This document shows, one piece after another, positions 16,554 to 27,245 of a DNA stretch of 64,000 bases. A program made the translations under genes and the position numbers. Positions within the stretch are counted from its first letter, which is position 1; every line of letters begins with the position of its first letter. The notes beneath the pieces are model-generated. The model was not told the origin of the DNA and did no database searches. It was given only the letters and a program-made list of their open reading frames with translations. This DNA comes from JABDGM01 sp963738665 (lineage in GTDB: Bacteria; Planctomycetota; Planctomycetia; Pirellulales; Lacipirellulaceae): the NCBI GenBank assembly GCA_963738665.1, contig CAVTXL010000016.1:1-64000 (forward strand), read 5' to 3'.

Positions 16554-17855
16554 ATGACCTCCATCTTTCAACGTCACATCCACGCCCGCACCAACTGCGA
16601 CTGCGTCGTCCATCGCCGCGACTTTCTGCGCGTCGCCGGCGCCGCCGGCTTGGCCGCCGGGGCGATGAGCTGGACCGACGCGATCTGCCTCTCGGCCGAC
16701 ACGCTGCGGAAGCAGGGCAAGGCCTGTATTCTCTTGTGGATGGCCGGCGGGCCCAGCCAGTTCGAAACGTTTAGCCCCAAGCCGGGCCATGAAAATGGCG
16801 GCGAGACGAAGGCGATCGCCACGGCTGTCCCAGGCATCGAAATCGCCGACAGTCTGCCGAACGTGGGCCAGGCAATGAACGACATCGCGATCATTCGTTC
16901 GATGACCAGCAAGGAGGGTAGCCATCCGCGGGCCAGCTTCTTGCTGCATCACGGCTATTTGCCGATGGGCGGCGTGAAGTTTCCCACGCTCGGCGCGCAA
17001 GTGGCCAATCAGATTGGCGACCGCTCGTTCGATTTGCCCAGCTTCGTCCGCGTCGGCGGGCGGGGGGCCGAGCTCGGCGGCGGTGGCTTTCTCGGTGTCG
17101 ATTTTGATCCGCTCATCCTGCAGAAAGCCGATCAGCCGCCCGCCAACAGCGAGCCGCCGGTCCGTGACGATCGATTCAACCGCCGGCTCGAACTATTGTC
17201 GCGACTCGAGCGCAATTTCGGCGGCGTCGAAGGGGCCGACGTCGCGGCAGACAATCAGAAAATGATCCACAAGTCGGCCGACATGATCCGCAGCCCGAAA
17301 ATGGAGGCCTTCGACCTCGACAAGGAATCGGCCAAAATGCGCGACGCCTACGGCCGCACGCAGTTCGGCGCCGGCTGCCTGCTCGCCCGGCGGCTGATCG
17401 AAGCGGGCGTGACGTTCGTCGAAGTCGTCGCCGGCGGCTGGGACACGCACGACGACAACTTCAATCGCGTCAAGGCCCGCAACGGCGAGATCGATCAGCC
17501 GATGGCCCAGCTCGTCACCGATTTGAAGCAGCGCGGCAGGCTCGACAAAACGCTCGTCATCTGGATGGGCGAATTCGGCCGCACTCCGCGGATCAACCCG
17601 CGGGCGGGCCGCGATCACTACCCGCGGGCGTTCAATGTGGCCCTGGCCGGTGGCGGCATCCGGGGCGGCCAGGTCGTCGGCAAAACAGACGCCGGCGGCG
17701 AAAACGTCACCGATCGGCCGGTCACGGTGAACGACCTCTTCCGCACGGTCTACACCACGCTCGGCATCAACGCCGACTTCGAAAACATGAGCCGCATCGG
17801 CCGGCCGATCAAACTCGTCGACGGCGGCGAGGTAGTGAAGGAATTGCTGGGTTGA
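16554..17855 (+). CDS. DUF1501 domain protein with Tat signal
   Basis: A 433-residue protein related to sulfatase/phosphatase folds. The twin-arginine motif HRRDFLRVAGAAG at about 21-33 targets it through the Tat pathway. DUF1501 blocks: ILLWMAGGPSQFETFSPKPG, MTSKEGSHPRASFLLHHGY, GGWDTHDDNF and IWMGEFGRTPRINPRAGRDH. GGAG lies 9 bases before the ATG. It follows the DUF1549/DUF1553 gene by 79 bases, the standard planctomycete pairing, and the two products are assumed to work together outside the cytoplasm; the reaction is unknown. It is convergent with the next gene, 7 bases apart. Confidence 0.92.
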   Translation: MTSIFQRHIHARTNCDCVVHRRDFLRVAGAAGLAAGAMSWTDAICLSADTLRKQGKACILLWMAGGPSQFETFSPKPGHENGGETKAIATAVPGIEIADSLPNVGQAMNDIAIIRSMTSKEGSHPRASFLLHHGYLPMGGVKFPTLGAQVANQIGDRSFDLPSFVRVGGRGAELGGGGFLGVDFDPLILQKADQPPANSEPPVRDDRFNRRLELLSRLERNFGGVEGADVAADNQKMIHKSADMIRSPKMEAFDLDKESAKMRDAYGRTQFGAGCLLARRLIEAGVTFVEVVAGGWDTHDDNFNRVKARNGEIDQPMAQLVTDLKQRGRLDKTLVIWMGEFGRTPRINPRAGRDHYPRAFNVALAGGGIRGGQVVGKTDAGGENVTDRPVTVNDLFRTVYTTLGINADFENMSRIGRPIKLVDGGEVVKELLG

Positions 17856-17862
17856 TCCCAGG

Positions 17863-19253
17863 TCACGGCAGGTCAATATCTTTCAGCTCATACTCCACCG
17901 GCATCTCCACAATCGCCGCGGGCGTCTCGTAGATCCACGTGTAGTCGCCGATATCCTTGCCTTCCGGCAAGTAGAATACGTACGCAACGCCCACCTCGTT
18001 CGGCGTCTGCCGCGTCGTCTCGAACCCCGCCTGTTCGACGCGGGTATCGCCACTGGGGTCTTTTTTATCCGTCAGATAGGACAGATTTTGAAACACCCAA
18101 CCGCGGTGTGATTCGAGTGATCGGTTCGCCTCGTCGAGCGCCAGCCGCATGTGAATCTCCCAGACGGCGTTGTTCTTCTTAACGTCGTCGACCGTCACCT
18201 CGACGCCGCCGCTCCGCTGCGTCTTGCCGGCCGCATGGGCCAGGTCGCCAAACGTAAACTTCACTTGCCGCCCCGGCACCAAGGCGGTGAATTTAGCGTG
18301 CAGTGTCGCGATTTGCTTCACGTCACGCGAGGGGAGCTCGAACGGCAGCACAAGCTCGGCCGCCTGCGTGCCCGTCGGCACTTCGACGTCCAGCACCGCG
18401 TCCGGCTGGGCGATTGCGAACGGCTTGCCGTTTTCGTCAATCGCTTTCACGTTCGCCGCCGCCTGCGTCACGGCAATCGGCCGCAACCGCGGCTCCCACG
18501 CGACTTCGAGCTGGAGCTTGAGCGAGCGGCGATTCGGTTGTCGGCCGTTGCGCTGCCCTTGAATCTCCAGCACCTCCATCCGAAACGGCCCGCTGTAGGC
18601 CGCATTGCCAAACCGCGGCCCGTCGTCGGGCCCGCGGGCTACAATCGCCAAGCCGTCTTCGCCCGCGTAGTTGTAGACGCTCAACTTCGCTTCATCGAGC
18701 AGCATGTCGACCGCCGGCCAGAAGAGCTCGTTGTCGATCCCCAGCGTGACCATCGCGCTGCCTTCCGGCCCGCCAATTTGACCGCGCTTGTCGTACAGGT
18801 GATTGCCGGTCTGTTTGGCGATCAGATCGAAAGCCGCGCCCAGCGGCATGCGGTCGGGCGGCAGCGTGACTCGCGTCGCGGCCACGGCCGCCTTGGCGGC
18901 CCGGTCTTCGATTTCGTTGCGAATCCGCGTCAGGCGATCGCGCACGGCCAGCGGCATCTCGTCCTTCGGCTCCGGCAGCAGTTTGAGCAGGCCGTCGCAC
19001 TCAATGGTCGTTTTGCCAGCCAGTTCGAGCAGTTGCTGCTCGGCAGCGTCGCGCGTCGCGGCGCGATCGTCATTCAATTGCCGCACCAAACGCTCAACGC
19101 GGCCGGCAAGCTCGGCAGCGGCCATTTCCCCTTTTTGCGGCTCGCGGCCGCTTTCATCGGCGCAGCCTCTTTTGCCGGCTCTTCCATCTGGGCCACCAGC
19201 GGCGGCGACATAACGGACACAGCCACGATGGCTCCAAGAATCGACATACGCAT
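17863..19253 (-). CDS. Secreted protein with secretin-STN-like segment, unknown function (frame broken near 19130)
   Basis: About 463 residues. The signal peptide (MRMSILGAIVAVSVMSP then LVAQ) is in one frame, and the body (AELAGRVERLVRQLNDDRAA onward) is in another. The switch falls in the run AAAAAGGGG near 19127-19135, a probable homopolymer indel. After a helical region, residues about 120-190 read TRVTLPPDRMPLGAAFDLIA and KQTGNHLYDKRGQIGG, resembling an STN-type small domain. The remainder is beta-rich. Similar proteins are common in planctomycetes, but I do not know their role. The start ATG at 19253 lacks a strong ribosome site. Confidence 0.6.
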
Positions 19254-19356
19254 GAGGGCACCGTTGAATCGATGGACGGGCTGGGGCGGAGAAGTGTTCA
19301 CACGTTTCCACGCGACTGTTTCATTCTACACATTTGGTTACGGTGAGTCTCCCAGC

Positions 19357-19473
19357 GGTAGCAGGCACGCGCCGCGTGCTGAAGCACGCCCTTGTTGGTG
19401 CGGAAAGCTAGGTTTCCGGCGTAGCGATTTGCGACAGGGTGGTTACGGCACACCGAGTGTGCCTACTACAAAT
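19357..19473. repeat. REPIN-like element 2
   Basis: GGTAGCAGGCACGCGCCGCG from 19357 and, inverted, TTACGGCACACCGAGTGTGC at 19443-19462 followed by CTACTACAA. This is the same arrangement as 14573-14694. It lies between the start of the minus-strand secreted protein and the divergent DUF1570 gene. Confidence 0.75.
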
Positions 19474-19545
19474 AACGTAAGCTAGACTTTTCGTAGCGGC
19501 CGATTCGTGACGAAAAAGCACCGACTCTGAGCGGAGATTGGCGAC

Positions 19546-20641
19546 GTGAAGCGCTCGATTAATCAAAATCTCTTTAGCCGTCCTGGCCTGGCTAGGCGCA
19601 TGTGCCACGGGTCCACAGGCGGCCACCGGCGAAGACTTCATGTTCCGCGCCCGCATCGACGGCCAGATGCTCGAAGGCCGGCCGCTGGAGTGGAGCGCGA
19701 CGCAGATGCTGCTGTTGGGCCGCGACGGGCAACTGTATGAGTTCAACCCGAAGCTGGCCAAGGAAGCACAGAAGACCAGCCCGCGGTTCTTCGGCTTGTC
19801 GTCGTCGGAGATGAAGTCCGTCCTGCAGCACGAATTTGACCAACGGTACTTTGACGTTTCGGCAACTCGCCATTATCTTGTCGTCCACCCGGCCGGCGAG
19901 CGCGACCAATGGGCCGATCGCTTCGAAAACCTCTACACACAGTTCAACCACTACTTCCATGTCCGCGGTTTCGACATCGCCGAGCCGCCCTACCCGCTCG
20001 TGGCGATCGTCTACCGAAACCAGGACGAATACTTCAAAGCCGGAGCGGCCAGCGGCGCACCCATGCGGCCCGGCACGCTGGGCCACTATGACCCGAAAAC
20101 AAACCGTGTGTTCCTGTTCGATTCGAGCGACAAGACCGGCGGAGACTGGACGCAGAACTCCGACACGATCATTCACGAAGCGACCCACCAAATGGCCTTC
20201 AACACGGGCATTCATCGGCGTTTCGCCGAAACGCCGCACTGGCTGGTGGAAGGGCTCGCCACGATGTTCGAGGCCCGCGGCGTGTGGGACGTCCACGCCG
20301 ACCAGACCCAGGCCGACCGCATCAATCGCGGCCGGCTGGCCGATTTCCAGGTCTACGTCGCCAAGCGACGCAAATTCGGTTCCCTGTTGGCCGAGCTGTC
20401 GGGCGACCAACTCTTCGACACCGATGTCAGCGCGGCTTACGCCGAGGCCTGGGCCCTGTCATTCTATTTGAGCGAAACCCAGCCGCGCAAGTACGCGGCC
20501 TACCTGCAAAGAACGGCCGAGCGCGAAGCGTTCACCGAATACCCAGCAGCAGACCGCGTCCGCGACTTCGAAGACATCTTCGGCAGCGAAATGAAGATGG
20601 TCGAGACGAAATTCTTGCGATACATGGCCGACATCAAGTGA
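19546..20641 (+). CDS. DUF1570 family putative metallopeptidase (frame broken near 19566)
   Basis: About 365 residues. GTG start with GGAG 8 bases upstream. MKRSINQ is in one frame; then, after a CAAAATC run near 19566, the other frame gives ISLAVLAWLGACATGPQAAT, a signal sequence with a lipobox-like LGAC. The body has DUF1570 features: YFDVSATRHYLVVHPAGERD, FENLYTQFNHYF, and the zinc-binding helix IIHEATHQMAFNTGIH with WLVEGLATMFE, as in gluzincin peptidases. A surface lipoprotein peptidase is inferred. It is convergent with the TPR gene 19 bases downstream. Confidence 0.75.
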
Positions 20642-20659
20642 CGCCATCTTATGCGAGCA

Positions 20660-22417
20660 CTATTGCTCGCCAGGCCCTTTATGCGTGATGCCGTCGACCG
20701 GCGACGAATCGGGCGCTTGAATTTCGACTGGCGTCTCTTTCGTTCCGCTGTCCTCCTCGGTTTGCCGTTCCCGCACGGGCTTTTTGTCGTGATAACTGGC
20801 CAGCTCGTTCTTGAGCTGTTCGTGGTCCTTCTGAAGTTGTGTCTTTTCCTTTTCCGACGTGTCTGCGTCCTGGGCCGCGTTTTCAATTGCCTTACCAGAG
20901 GACTCGACAGCTTTTTCCGACCATTTGACGGCCGACTCGAAATCACCGGTTTCAGCGTAGGCCGCTGCCAGCGTGCTCAGGATATGCGGCACGTCGTAAC
21001 CGGCTTCTTCGCAGGCCTGCGTTGCCAGCTTCACCGCCCGCTTACCGTCACGCACGTCGTCGTCCGGCGACGTGGCCAGCACCCAGGCAAAGTTGTTCAA
21101 CAGACCGCTGTCCGGATCGCTGGTGAGCTGCAATGCCCGATCAAAATCGGCGACGGCATCGGCATGCTGGCCGACACGCAGAAACGCGTCGCCACGCAAC
21201 CGCAGGGCCCGCGCGTTGTCGGAGTCGACCTTGATCGCCTGCGTTAGCACGCCGATCGCTTTGTGTGGCTGATCATTGATCAGGTACATCGAGCCGAGCT
21301 GATTCAAAATCAGCGTTTGACCGGGCGCCAGTTGCGATAATCGCTCTAGCTCCGCAATTGCTTTATCCATCTGATCATCTGCCGCGTAGATTTCTGCTTT
21401 CAGCAGGTGCGGCTGCAGAATCTGCGGCTGCACGCGGATCGCCTGATCAACGTCGGCCATCGCCTTGTCCATCTGCTTCAGCTCAAAGTAGATGCTGGCT
21501 CTGAGCAGCAGCGTGGCGATGTTGTCGGGCGACTTGTCGAGCGCCTTGGTGAGCTGTTCGGCCGCTTTGTTCAAATCGCCCTGCTGGCGGAACAGCTCGC
21601 CTCGTTGCTGATAAGGCAGTGCCGAATCGGGATCTAGCTCGCCGGCCTTGTTGAAGCTATCGAGCGCATCGTCGTAGCGTTCCAAGCCTAACAGGATCAT
21701 GCCACGCAGCTCGTGGCTTGGCGCATTGTCGTGGTCGAGCGCGAGCGCATGGTCGATGTCTTCGAGCGCTTCCTTGAACTTGTCCTGGCCGCGGCGATAC
21801 TGGGCCCGCAGACGAAAGTAATCCGGTTTCTCCGGCTGAAGTTCGATCGCTTTGTTGAGGTCGTCTGCCTGCCGCTCCGGGTCGCGCTGCACGGCGCTCC
21901 GCAAGGCGAGGGCTTCGGCCCGCACTTCGGCCGGAGCATCTTTGGCGTCAATGACTGTCGAAAACGAACGCCGGGCTGCGTTCGGGTCGCCCAGCGGCAA
22001 CGCATGCAGCCGGCCCATGATGAGGTAGGCGTCCCAATCCTTGTCGTCCGTGTCGACCACCCGCTGCAAATCGTTCAGCGCAAACTGGCGCAGCCGCATG
22101 ATTTGCACGCCCGTCCGCGCGTCTTGCATTGGCATATTCATAATGGCCGACGAAAACGCAGTCGCCCGCTGCATCAAAGTCGAGACCAGCATGCCCTTCG
22201 CATTCTCGAGGTTGTCACCGGTCAGCCCTTTCTCCCGGGCCGAATCGAGCTTATCGACCACCTTTCCCAGGTCTTCGATGCTCTCCGCCGAGATCCTTAG
22301 CCGCACGGCTTCGTCCAGATCTTCCTGGCCGGCGTCCTCGGCCAGCGCCGGCCGGGAGGCGGCCATCAACAATAGGATCCCCACGATCCACGAGTAGCGA
22401 CGCATTAAGGAGAACAT
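20660..22417 (-). CDS. Secreted TPR-repeat protein
   Basis: About 585 residues from the ATG at 22417. It has a signal peptide (MRRYSWIVGILLLMAASRPA then LAED), then at least eight tetratricopeptide repeats over residues about 150-480 (for example AEVRAEALALRSAVQRDPER, LLGLERYDDALDSFNKAGEL, DAVADFDRALQLTSDP). The C-terminus is charged and coiled-coil-like (DTSEKEKTQLQKDHEQLKNE). TPR arrays bind protein partners, and the signal peptide places this one outside the cytoplasm; no partner can be named. It is the only gene of this length in the 17-24 kb region with no frame break. Confidence 0.85.
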   Translation of the reverse strand: MFSLMRRYSWIVGILLLMAASRPALAEDAGQEDLDEAVRLRISAESIEDLGKVVDKLDSAREKGLTGDNLENAKGMLVSTLMQRATAFSSAIMNMPMQDARTGVQIMRLRQFALNDLQRVVDTDDKDWDAYLIMGRLHALPLGDPNAARRSFSTVIDAKDAPAEVRAEALALRSAVQRDPERQADDLNKAIELQPEKPDYFRLRAQYRRGQDKFKEALEDIDHALALDHDNAPSHELRGMILLGLERYDDALDSFNKAGELDPDSALPYQQRGELFRQQGDLNKAAEQLTKALDKSPDNIATLLLRASIYFELKQMDKAMADVDQAIRVQPQILQPHLLKAEIYAADDQMDKAIAELERLSQLAPGQTLILNQLGSMYLINDQPHKAIGVLTQAIKVDSDNARALRLRGDAFLRVGQHADAVADFDRALQLTSDPDSGLLNNFAWVLATSPDDDVRDGKRAVKLATQACEEAGYDVPHILSTLAAAYAETGDFESAVKWSEKAVESSGKAIENAAQDADTSEKEKTQLQKDHEQLKNELASYHDKKPVRERQTEEDSGTKETPVEIQAPDSSPVDGITHKGPGEQ

Positions 22418-22727
22418 GAGAGAATCGCTCCGGGTTAGACATACAGCCCATCGCTGCCTCACATGGTGGCGGGCAACGAAAACCGGCAGTTGCGGTACCG
22501 TCAGTTGTATCTGGCAGTTGTGTCTGGCAGTCCGCCGTCTATTATTACCGTTTCAAACACCGCGGGCTACACAAGATTTCCGGCCCTGGCGGCCCAAAAA
22601 GTGTTGAAAGCCGCCTTGATTCGCCGGCCCGCGCGGTTGTTACTCGTCGGGTTGCTGGAATAGAATGCGACACTTTGCAAGTGCCGAAACGGGTCATTTT
22701 GCCAATCAATTACCCAGCCCCAACGTA

Positions 22728-22832
22728 GACCAGTGCCGGGTCGTTGTGGCCCCGTCTATCGACCGTGCCGTTGTTGTGCCCGGTTTACCGACCGTGCCAT
22801 TGTTGTGGCCGGTCTCTGACCGTGCCACCGAG
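22728..22832. repeat. Tandem repeat of about 30 bp upstream of ychF
   Basis: Units at 22728-22760, 22761-22789 and 22790-22817, plus a partial unit to 22832, share GACC(A)GTGCC(G/A)TTGTTGTG and a GGCC/CGG core. The array ends about 100 bases before the ychF start. It may be a cis-regulatory array or a degenerating minisatellite. Confidence 0.75.
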
Positions 22833-22932
22833 TGCGCCGCAAACCGAACCGCCCCGCCGCCCCGTTCGACACCAAGTCAATTATTCAGAAAAGCCCCCGA
22901 CGAGCATCGCTCGCGCGACAAAAAGGAACCCT

Positions 22933-24025
22933 ATGGAAGCAGGCATTGTCGGACTGCCCAACGTCGGCAAGAGCACCCTCTTCAACGCGCTGACGTCCGC
23001 CGGCATTGCGAGCGAAAACTACCCGTTCTGCACGATCGATCCGAATATCGGCAGCGTGGCCATTCCCGATCCGCGGTTGGGAACGATCAACCGTTACATC
23101 ACGACCGAGAAAATCGTCCCAGCAACGTTTCAATTGGTGGACATTGCCGGACTGGTCCGCGGCGCTTCGCAGGGAGAGGGTTTGGGCAACAAGTTTCTCG
23201 GCAATTTGCGGAACGTCGACGCCATTCTGCACGTCGTCCGCTGCCACCAGGACGCCAACGTCGTTCACGTCGAGGGCTCGGTCGATCCGCTCCGCGACAT
23301 CGAGACAATCGAGACCGAGTTGATGCTGGCCGACGTGCAGTCGGTAGAGTCGATGCTCGACCGCGTGAAAAAGTATGCCCGCACCGGCGATAAAGACGCC
23401 AAGCTGCGGGTCGAGGTGCTCTCCGCCTGTCATGCCCGCCTGGCCGACGGCCTGCCGATTCGCGGCCTGGCGTTCGCCGATCCGCCCCGGGCGGCCCTGC
23501 TGCGCGAGACGCAATTGCTCTCGGCGAAGCCGGTCATCTACGTCGCCAATGTGGGCGAAGATGAAATCGCGGGCGACAGCCCGCCCGTGCAGAACATCCG
23601 GGCGCGGGCCGCTCAAGAAGGGGCGGAAGTCGTCCCCTTGAGCGCTCGAATCGAAGCCGAAATCGCCGAGCTCGACCCGCCCGATCGCGCGGAAATGCTC
23701 GCCAGCGTCGGCCTGCCCGAGCCGGCGCTGGCCGTGCTGGCTCGCGCCGCGTATCGCTTGCTGGGCTACCAAAGCTTCTACACGGCCGGCCCCAAGGAAA
23801 TCCGCGCCTGGACGATCTCCGTCGGCGCGACGGCCCCCCAAGCAGCCGGCGTCATTCACAGCGATTTTGAGCGGGGATTCATTCGCGTCGAAGTCTATTC
23901 CGTCGACGATCTCGTCGAGCACCACTCGGAAAAAGCCATTCGCGAGGCCGGCAAAATGCGCAGTTGAAGGCAGGTCGTACGTCATGCGAGACAGTGACGT
24001 CTGCCACTTCTTGTTCAACGTTTGA
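22933..24025 (+). CDS. ychF: Ribosome-associated GTPase/ATPase YchF (frame broken near 23964)
   Basis: OBG-family P-loop NTPase (about 364 residues) that binds ribosomes and prefers ATP. The P-loop GLPNVGKS is at residues 7-14, followed by DIAGLVRGASQGEGLGN (G3) and the NVGEDE region. The C-terminal TGS-like domain contains YQSFYTAGPKEIRAWTI and SDFERGFIRVEVY. The open frame stops at AGKMRS, but with one T removed near 23964 it continues EGRSYVMRDSDVCHFLFNV, the expected terminus, with its stop at 24025. Such a break in a universally conserved protein suggests a sequencing indel. The start is the ATG at 22933 after AAGGAA. Confidence 0.93.
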
Positions 24026-24446
24026 CGCCCGGGCGGCGGCCCACCAGGCTGCCCAGGGGAGTGCTCGTGCGGGCATCTCTTTGCCCGGAACATCTATTTC
24101 GCCCTGCGGCAAAAAAAGTGCCCTTGACCCAATTTTCGTCGCCTAGTAATTATCCCCCCACTCATCTGCCAGGAACTGATAGCTGTCGACGAAACTCGTC
24201 TGGTCGGCCGCGCCGGCATGGCGAAATGCACCAACCGCCTGCGTCGGCCGTACCGCCTTGTCTCATCGAAAACTGTTGCGCACAACCGCTTGCGGACATG
24301 AGCATGCGTCGCGCCCAGAGCCGGTTCGCGGCTGATCGATACAAACCATGCGAGAGCCATCCCAGCTTGTCGCGACTCTATCGTCGCGTCAGGCGTCGCC
24401 CTGCAAACGGGCCGCGGACGGCCATTCGCCAGCAAGGAGAAGCCCG
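24026..24446. other. Intergenic region before the secretin gene
   Basis: About 420 bases. Open frames on both strands are arginine-rich antiphase frames without support. Near its end is CAAGGAGAAGCCCG, a good ribosome site for the TTG at 24447. Confidence 0.45.
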
Positions 24447-24800
24447 TTGAGCGCCAACCAAATGCGAACGGTTTATTGCATGGCCTGCCTCGTGTCATTG
24501 TGCCTGAGCCGGCATACGCTGGCCGCACCAGGCGCCGCTGGGTACATCGAGCCCTAGCGGCACGAGCGGCCCCGGAGCCGCAGCCTCACGCGTGAGGACG
24601 TCGATCAGCTACTGGTCAAAGCGCAAACCGCGATCAAAGAGGGCAACCTGGAGCAGGCCGAGGCCCTCATTACCCGCGCCGAACGAGCCGGAATTCATTA
24701 CAACTTCATGTACATGGGTCTGCAGCCCGCGACCGTGCGTCGCGAGCTGTCGAAAGCTCAAAAGGTCCGCGGTCCGGTCGCGCGAAGCACCCCGGCCGGC
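24447..24800 (+). CDS. GspD-like secretin, N-terminal part
   Basis: Start of a very large outer-membrane secretin (about 1,330 residues if the whole gene to 28460 is read through). The TTG at 24447 has AAGGAGA 8 bases upstream and gives a signal peptide (MRTVYCMACLVSLCLSRHTL, AAP). An in-frame TAG at 24555-24557 interrupts it, then the same frame resumes with LTREDVDQLLVKAQTAIKEG and AEALITRAERAGIHYNFM, a helical region typical of planctomycete secretin-like proteins. The TAG could be a real stop or the result of two compensating indels in the GC-rich linker. The frame is lost between about 24775 and 24840. Confidence 0.6.
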
Positions 24801-24805
24801 GTCAT

Positions 24806-25990
24806 TTGCCAAGCCGCGAACCGCTCGGGCCGGCCAGCTCTGGCGACGACGTGCGAGGCGCTGCAACCGCCGCCGCGCCGCTGCGTACGATGCCAGACAC
24901 CGTCGTCAACGACGGCAATTTGACGACAGCGCCGCCCCCCTCCGGCGGCATTGCTAGTCGGTATACGGCCGGCCCCACGACCGCGGGCCGCTATGGCGTC
25001 GCCGATAGCAGCGATATCCAACCGGCCGCGGCGGGCGATACCGTTCTACAAGTGGGCTATGGCGACGGACCGTCGCTTACGCCACGCCAATATGCGACCA
25101 CATCGGCGCCCGCCGATTCGTGGACACTGCCCAATTCGTCTTCCACCGGCGCGGCCGTCGGCGGCAACACTTCGACCCCGTCCACTACCATTGCCGAATT
25201 GCAGCTGCCGGTAGGCGCCGGCACTGTGCCCTCCCTTAAAGACGAGGCCCTCCTCCGCCTGGCCGCGGCGCGGCAGGCCCTCGACGCCGGTCATCTCGAC
25301 CTCGCCTCGCAAATGGTTCGCGAAGCCAGCTCGCTCGGCGTGCCCGAATCGCAATTCCTGCCCCAAGAAGACCGCCCGTCGCTTGTCGCGGCCGATATCG
25401 CTCGCGCGCAGCAATCGTCGCGCAGCTCGACCGCGCGCCAACTGGCGACCCAAGCCGATTTGAACGCGCCGCTGGGGCCATCACGCTACGCGGAACAAGC
25501 GGGCCCCGCTATTAAGTCGCTGACTCCCGATCCGCTCGACCTGCCCGTCGGAATGGCCCCGCCCGCGAGCTCTGGGTCGCCCCGAGCCGCGTCCAACGCC
25601 GCGGCCGACGCCGCGACATTACTCCGCGACGGCGAAGCCGCCATGCGCGCCCACGACCGTGATGCTGCCCTTCGAAAATTGAGCCAGGCCTATATAGTGC
25701 GCGAGGAACTGCCTGCCGCCGATCAACAGCGGCTCCGCGATCACTTGCAAATGCTGCAAAGCCAACCCCAGGATTCTTCGGCCGCGAACCAGACGCCGCG
25801 TCGCCTGGCTGCCGTGCCGCGCGACGCGGTGCCGACGCAGGGCGAAATGCCGATCGGCGGCGCAGAACCGCTTGGCCGACCGGCCGATTTAATTGCCCCG
25901 CCCCAAAACGCCGTCCGCCTCCCCGCGCCGCACGACGAGACCACCGTCAGCCCGATGCCGCTTCCCAGCCAGGGGCGCGACGCCCAGAGC
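24806..25990 (+). CDS. GspD-like secretin, second part
   Basis: Continues the secretin in another frame. It has a low-complexity Ala/Pro/Ser-rich linker to about 25200, then helical segments: EALLRLAAARQALDAGHLDL, SQMVREASSLGVPESQFL and DGEAAMRAHDRDAALRKLSQ. These resemble LysM-less, TPR-like spacer modules found before the N-domains in planctomycete secretins. The frame ends at AQSKCG; the run AAA at 25991-25993 is the likely indel, after which the next part reads NAADSSMLDVAGTQ. There is no independent start or ribosome site. Confidence 0.55.
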
Positions 25991-27245
25991 AAATGCGGCC
26001 GATTCGTCGATGCTCGACGTCGCCGGCACGCAGAGCCAGGTGCTGGCCCGCCAGCTTCAGACGGAAGTCGGCCGCAACCAGACCGAAGCGCACCGCGTCC
26101 GTGAACAAGATCCGCAGCAAGCCCTCGAGCTGCTGCAGGCGACCCGGCAGAAAGTCGCCGACGCCCAAATCTCCGACGACGCCCGCAGCCAATTGCTGCG
26201 CCGGCTCGACGTCACGATCAAAGAAACTGAAAAGTACTTCGACGAGCACCGAGCGGAAATCGAGCTCGATCAGCAGAACAAGGCAGTCCTTGCCGACGTC
26301 GACCGCAGCCGCGAAGTGAAGCTCAAGCTGCAGCAAAAGACAGCCGAGCTCGTGAACGACTTCAACCGGCTGCGTGACGAACAGCGCTACGCAGAAATGG
26401 AAGTCGTCGCCCGCCGGCTGTACGAAATGAACCCGGATGAGCCTGTCGCCCAGCAGGTCTGGATGGAGGCCAAATTCATCCGCCGCACCATTTTGAACCG
26501 GCAACTGAACGACCTGAAGGAAGATAGCTTCGTCAAACAGCTTTACTCGACCGAATCGTCCGCCGTCAATCCGGTATCCGAAGACGGTCATGAAGTCGAT
26601 TTCGACAAGCACTATTGGAATCAGTTCGTGAAGGACCGCAAAGGCACCGGCGACCTGGGCCGCCGCAACGAACGCGAGCTCGAAATCGAACGCCGCTTGC
26701 AAACGCCGGTGCGGCTGCGCTACCAGAACACGCCGCTCAGCCAGGTCGTCGACGAGTTGTCGCAACTGGCCGGCATCAACATCCACCTCGATCCACGCGG
26801 CCTCAGCCAGGAGGGAGTGGAAACCGACACGCCAGTCACCATCAATTTCCCCAACGAAATCTCCTTAAAAAGCGCCCTGCAATTGATCCTGACGCAGTTC
26901 CATTTGAGCTATGTCATCAAAGACGAAGTGCTGCAAATTACCAGCGAGCAAATCAGCAAGGGCGATCTGATCAAGAAGGTTTACAACGTGGCCGACCTGG
27001 TCATTCCGATCCCAAATTTTGTGCCCAGCAGCAACTCTGGCCTGCAGGGGATGATCAACGATGCCTTCACGGCCGAAGCCGGGCGTCAGTTTGGAGTCGG
27101 CGGCGGCGGGCCCCGCGTATTCGTTGGCGAGCGCGGCAACCTGCCGAGCGTCGTCGGCGGAGCGAGCAACAAAGTGCTGGCCAACCAGATGCCCGGAGTA
27201 ACGCCGACCACAAGTGGCGGGCTCGTCCCCACGACCGCGCCCTGG
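25991..27245 (+). CDS. GspD-like secretin, N-domain part
   Basis: A long coiled-coil-like helical region (residues spelling QVLARQLQTEVGRNQTEAHR to KLKLQQKTAELVNDFNRLRD) is followed by the secretin STN/N0-like domain: LQTPVRLRYQNTPLSQVVDE, LSQLAGINIHLDP, EISLKSALQLILTQFHLSYV, then VYNVADLVIPIPNFVP. A glycine-rich loop (GGGGPRVFVGERG) follows. The frame shifts again near 27240 within GCCCTGGGCAGC. N-domains normally bind inner-membrane platform components or substrate. No other general secretion pathway gene is in the window. Confidence 0.75.

Noticed and set aside
18151..19485. 444-codon open frame on the plus strand
   Set aside because: Lies opposite the 17863-19253 gene. The product is Arg/Ala/His-rich with no domain or ribosome site, a typical GC-rich antisense frame.
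22885..24093. 402-codon minus-strand frame
   Set aside because: Exact antisense of ychF, whose motifs and C-terminus are unmistakable; composition is shadow-like.
24094..24528. 144-codon minus-strand frame upstream of the secretin
   Set aside because: Arg-rich, no start signal, and it overlaps the secretin signal peptide region.
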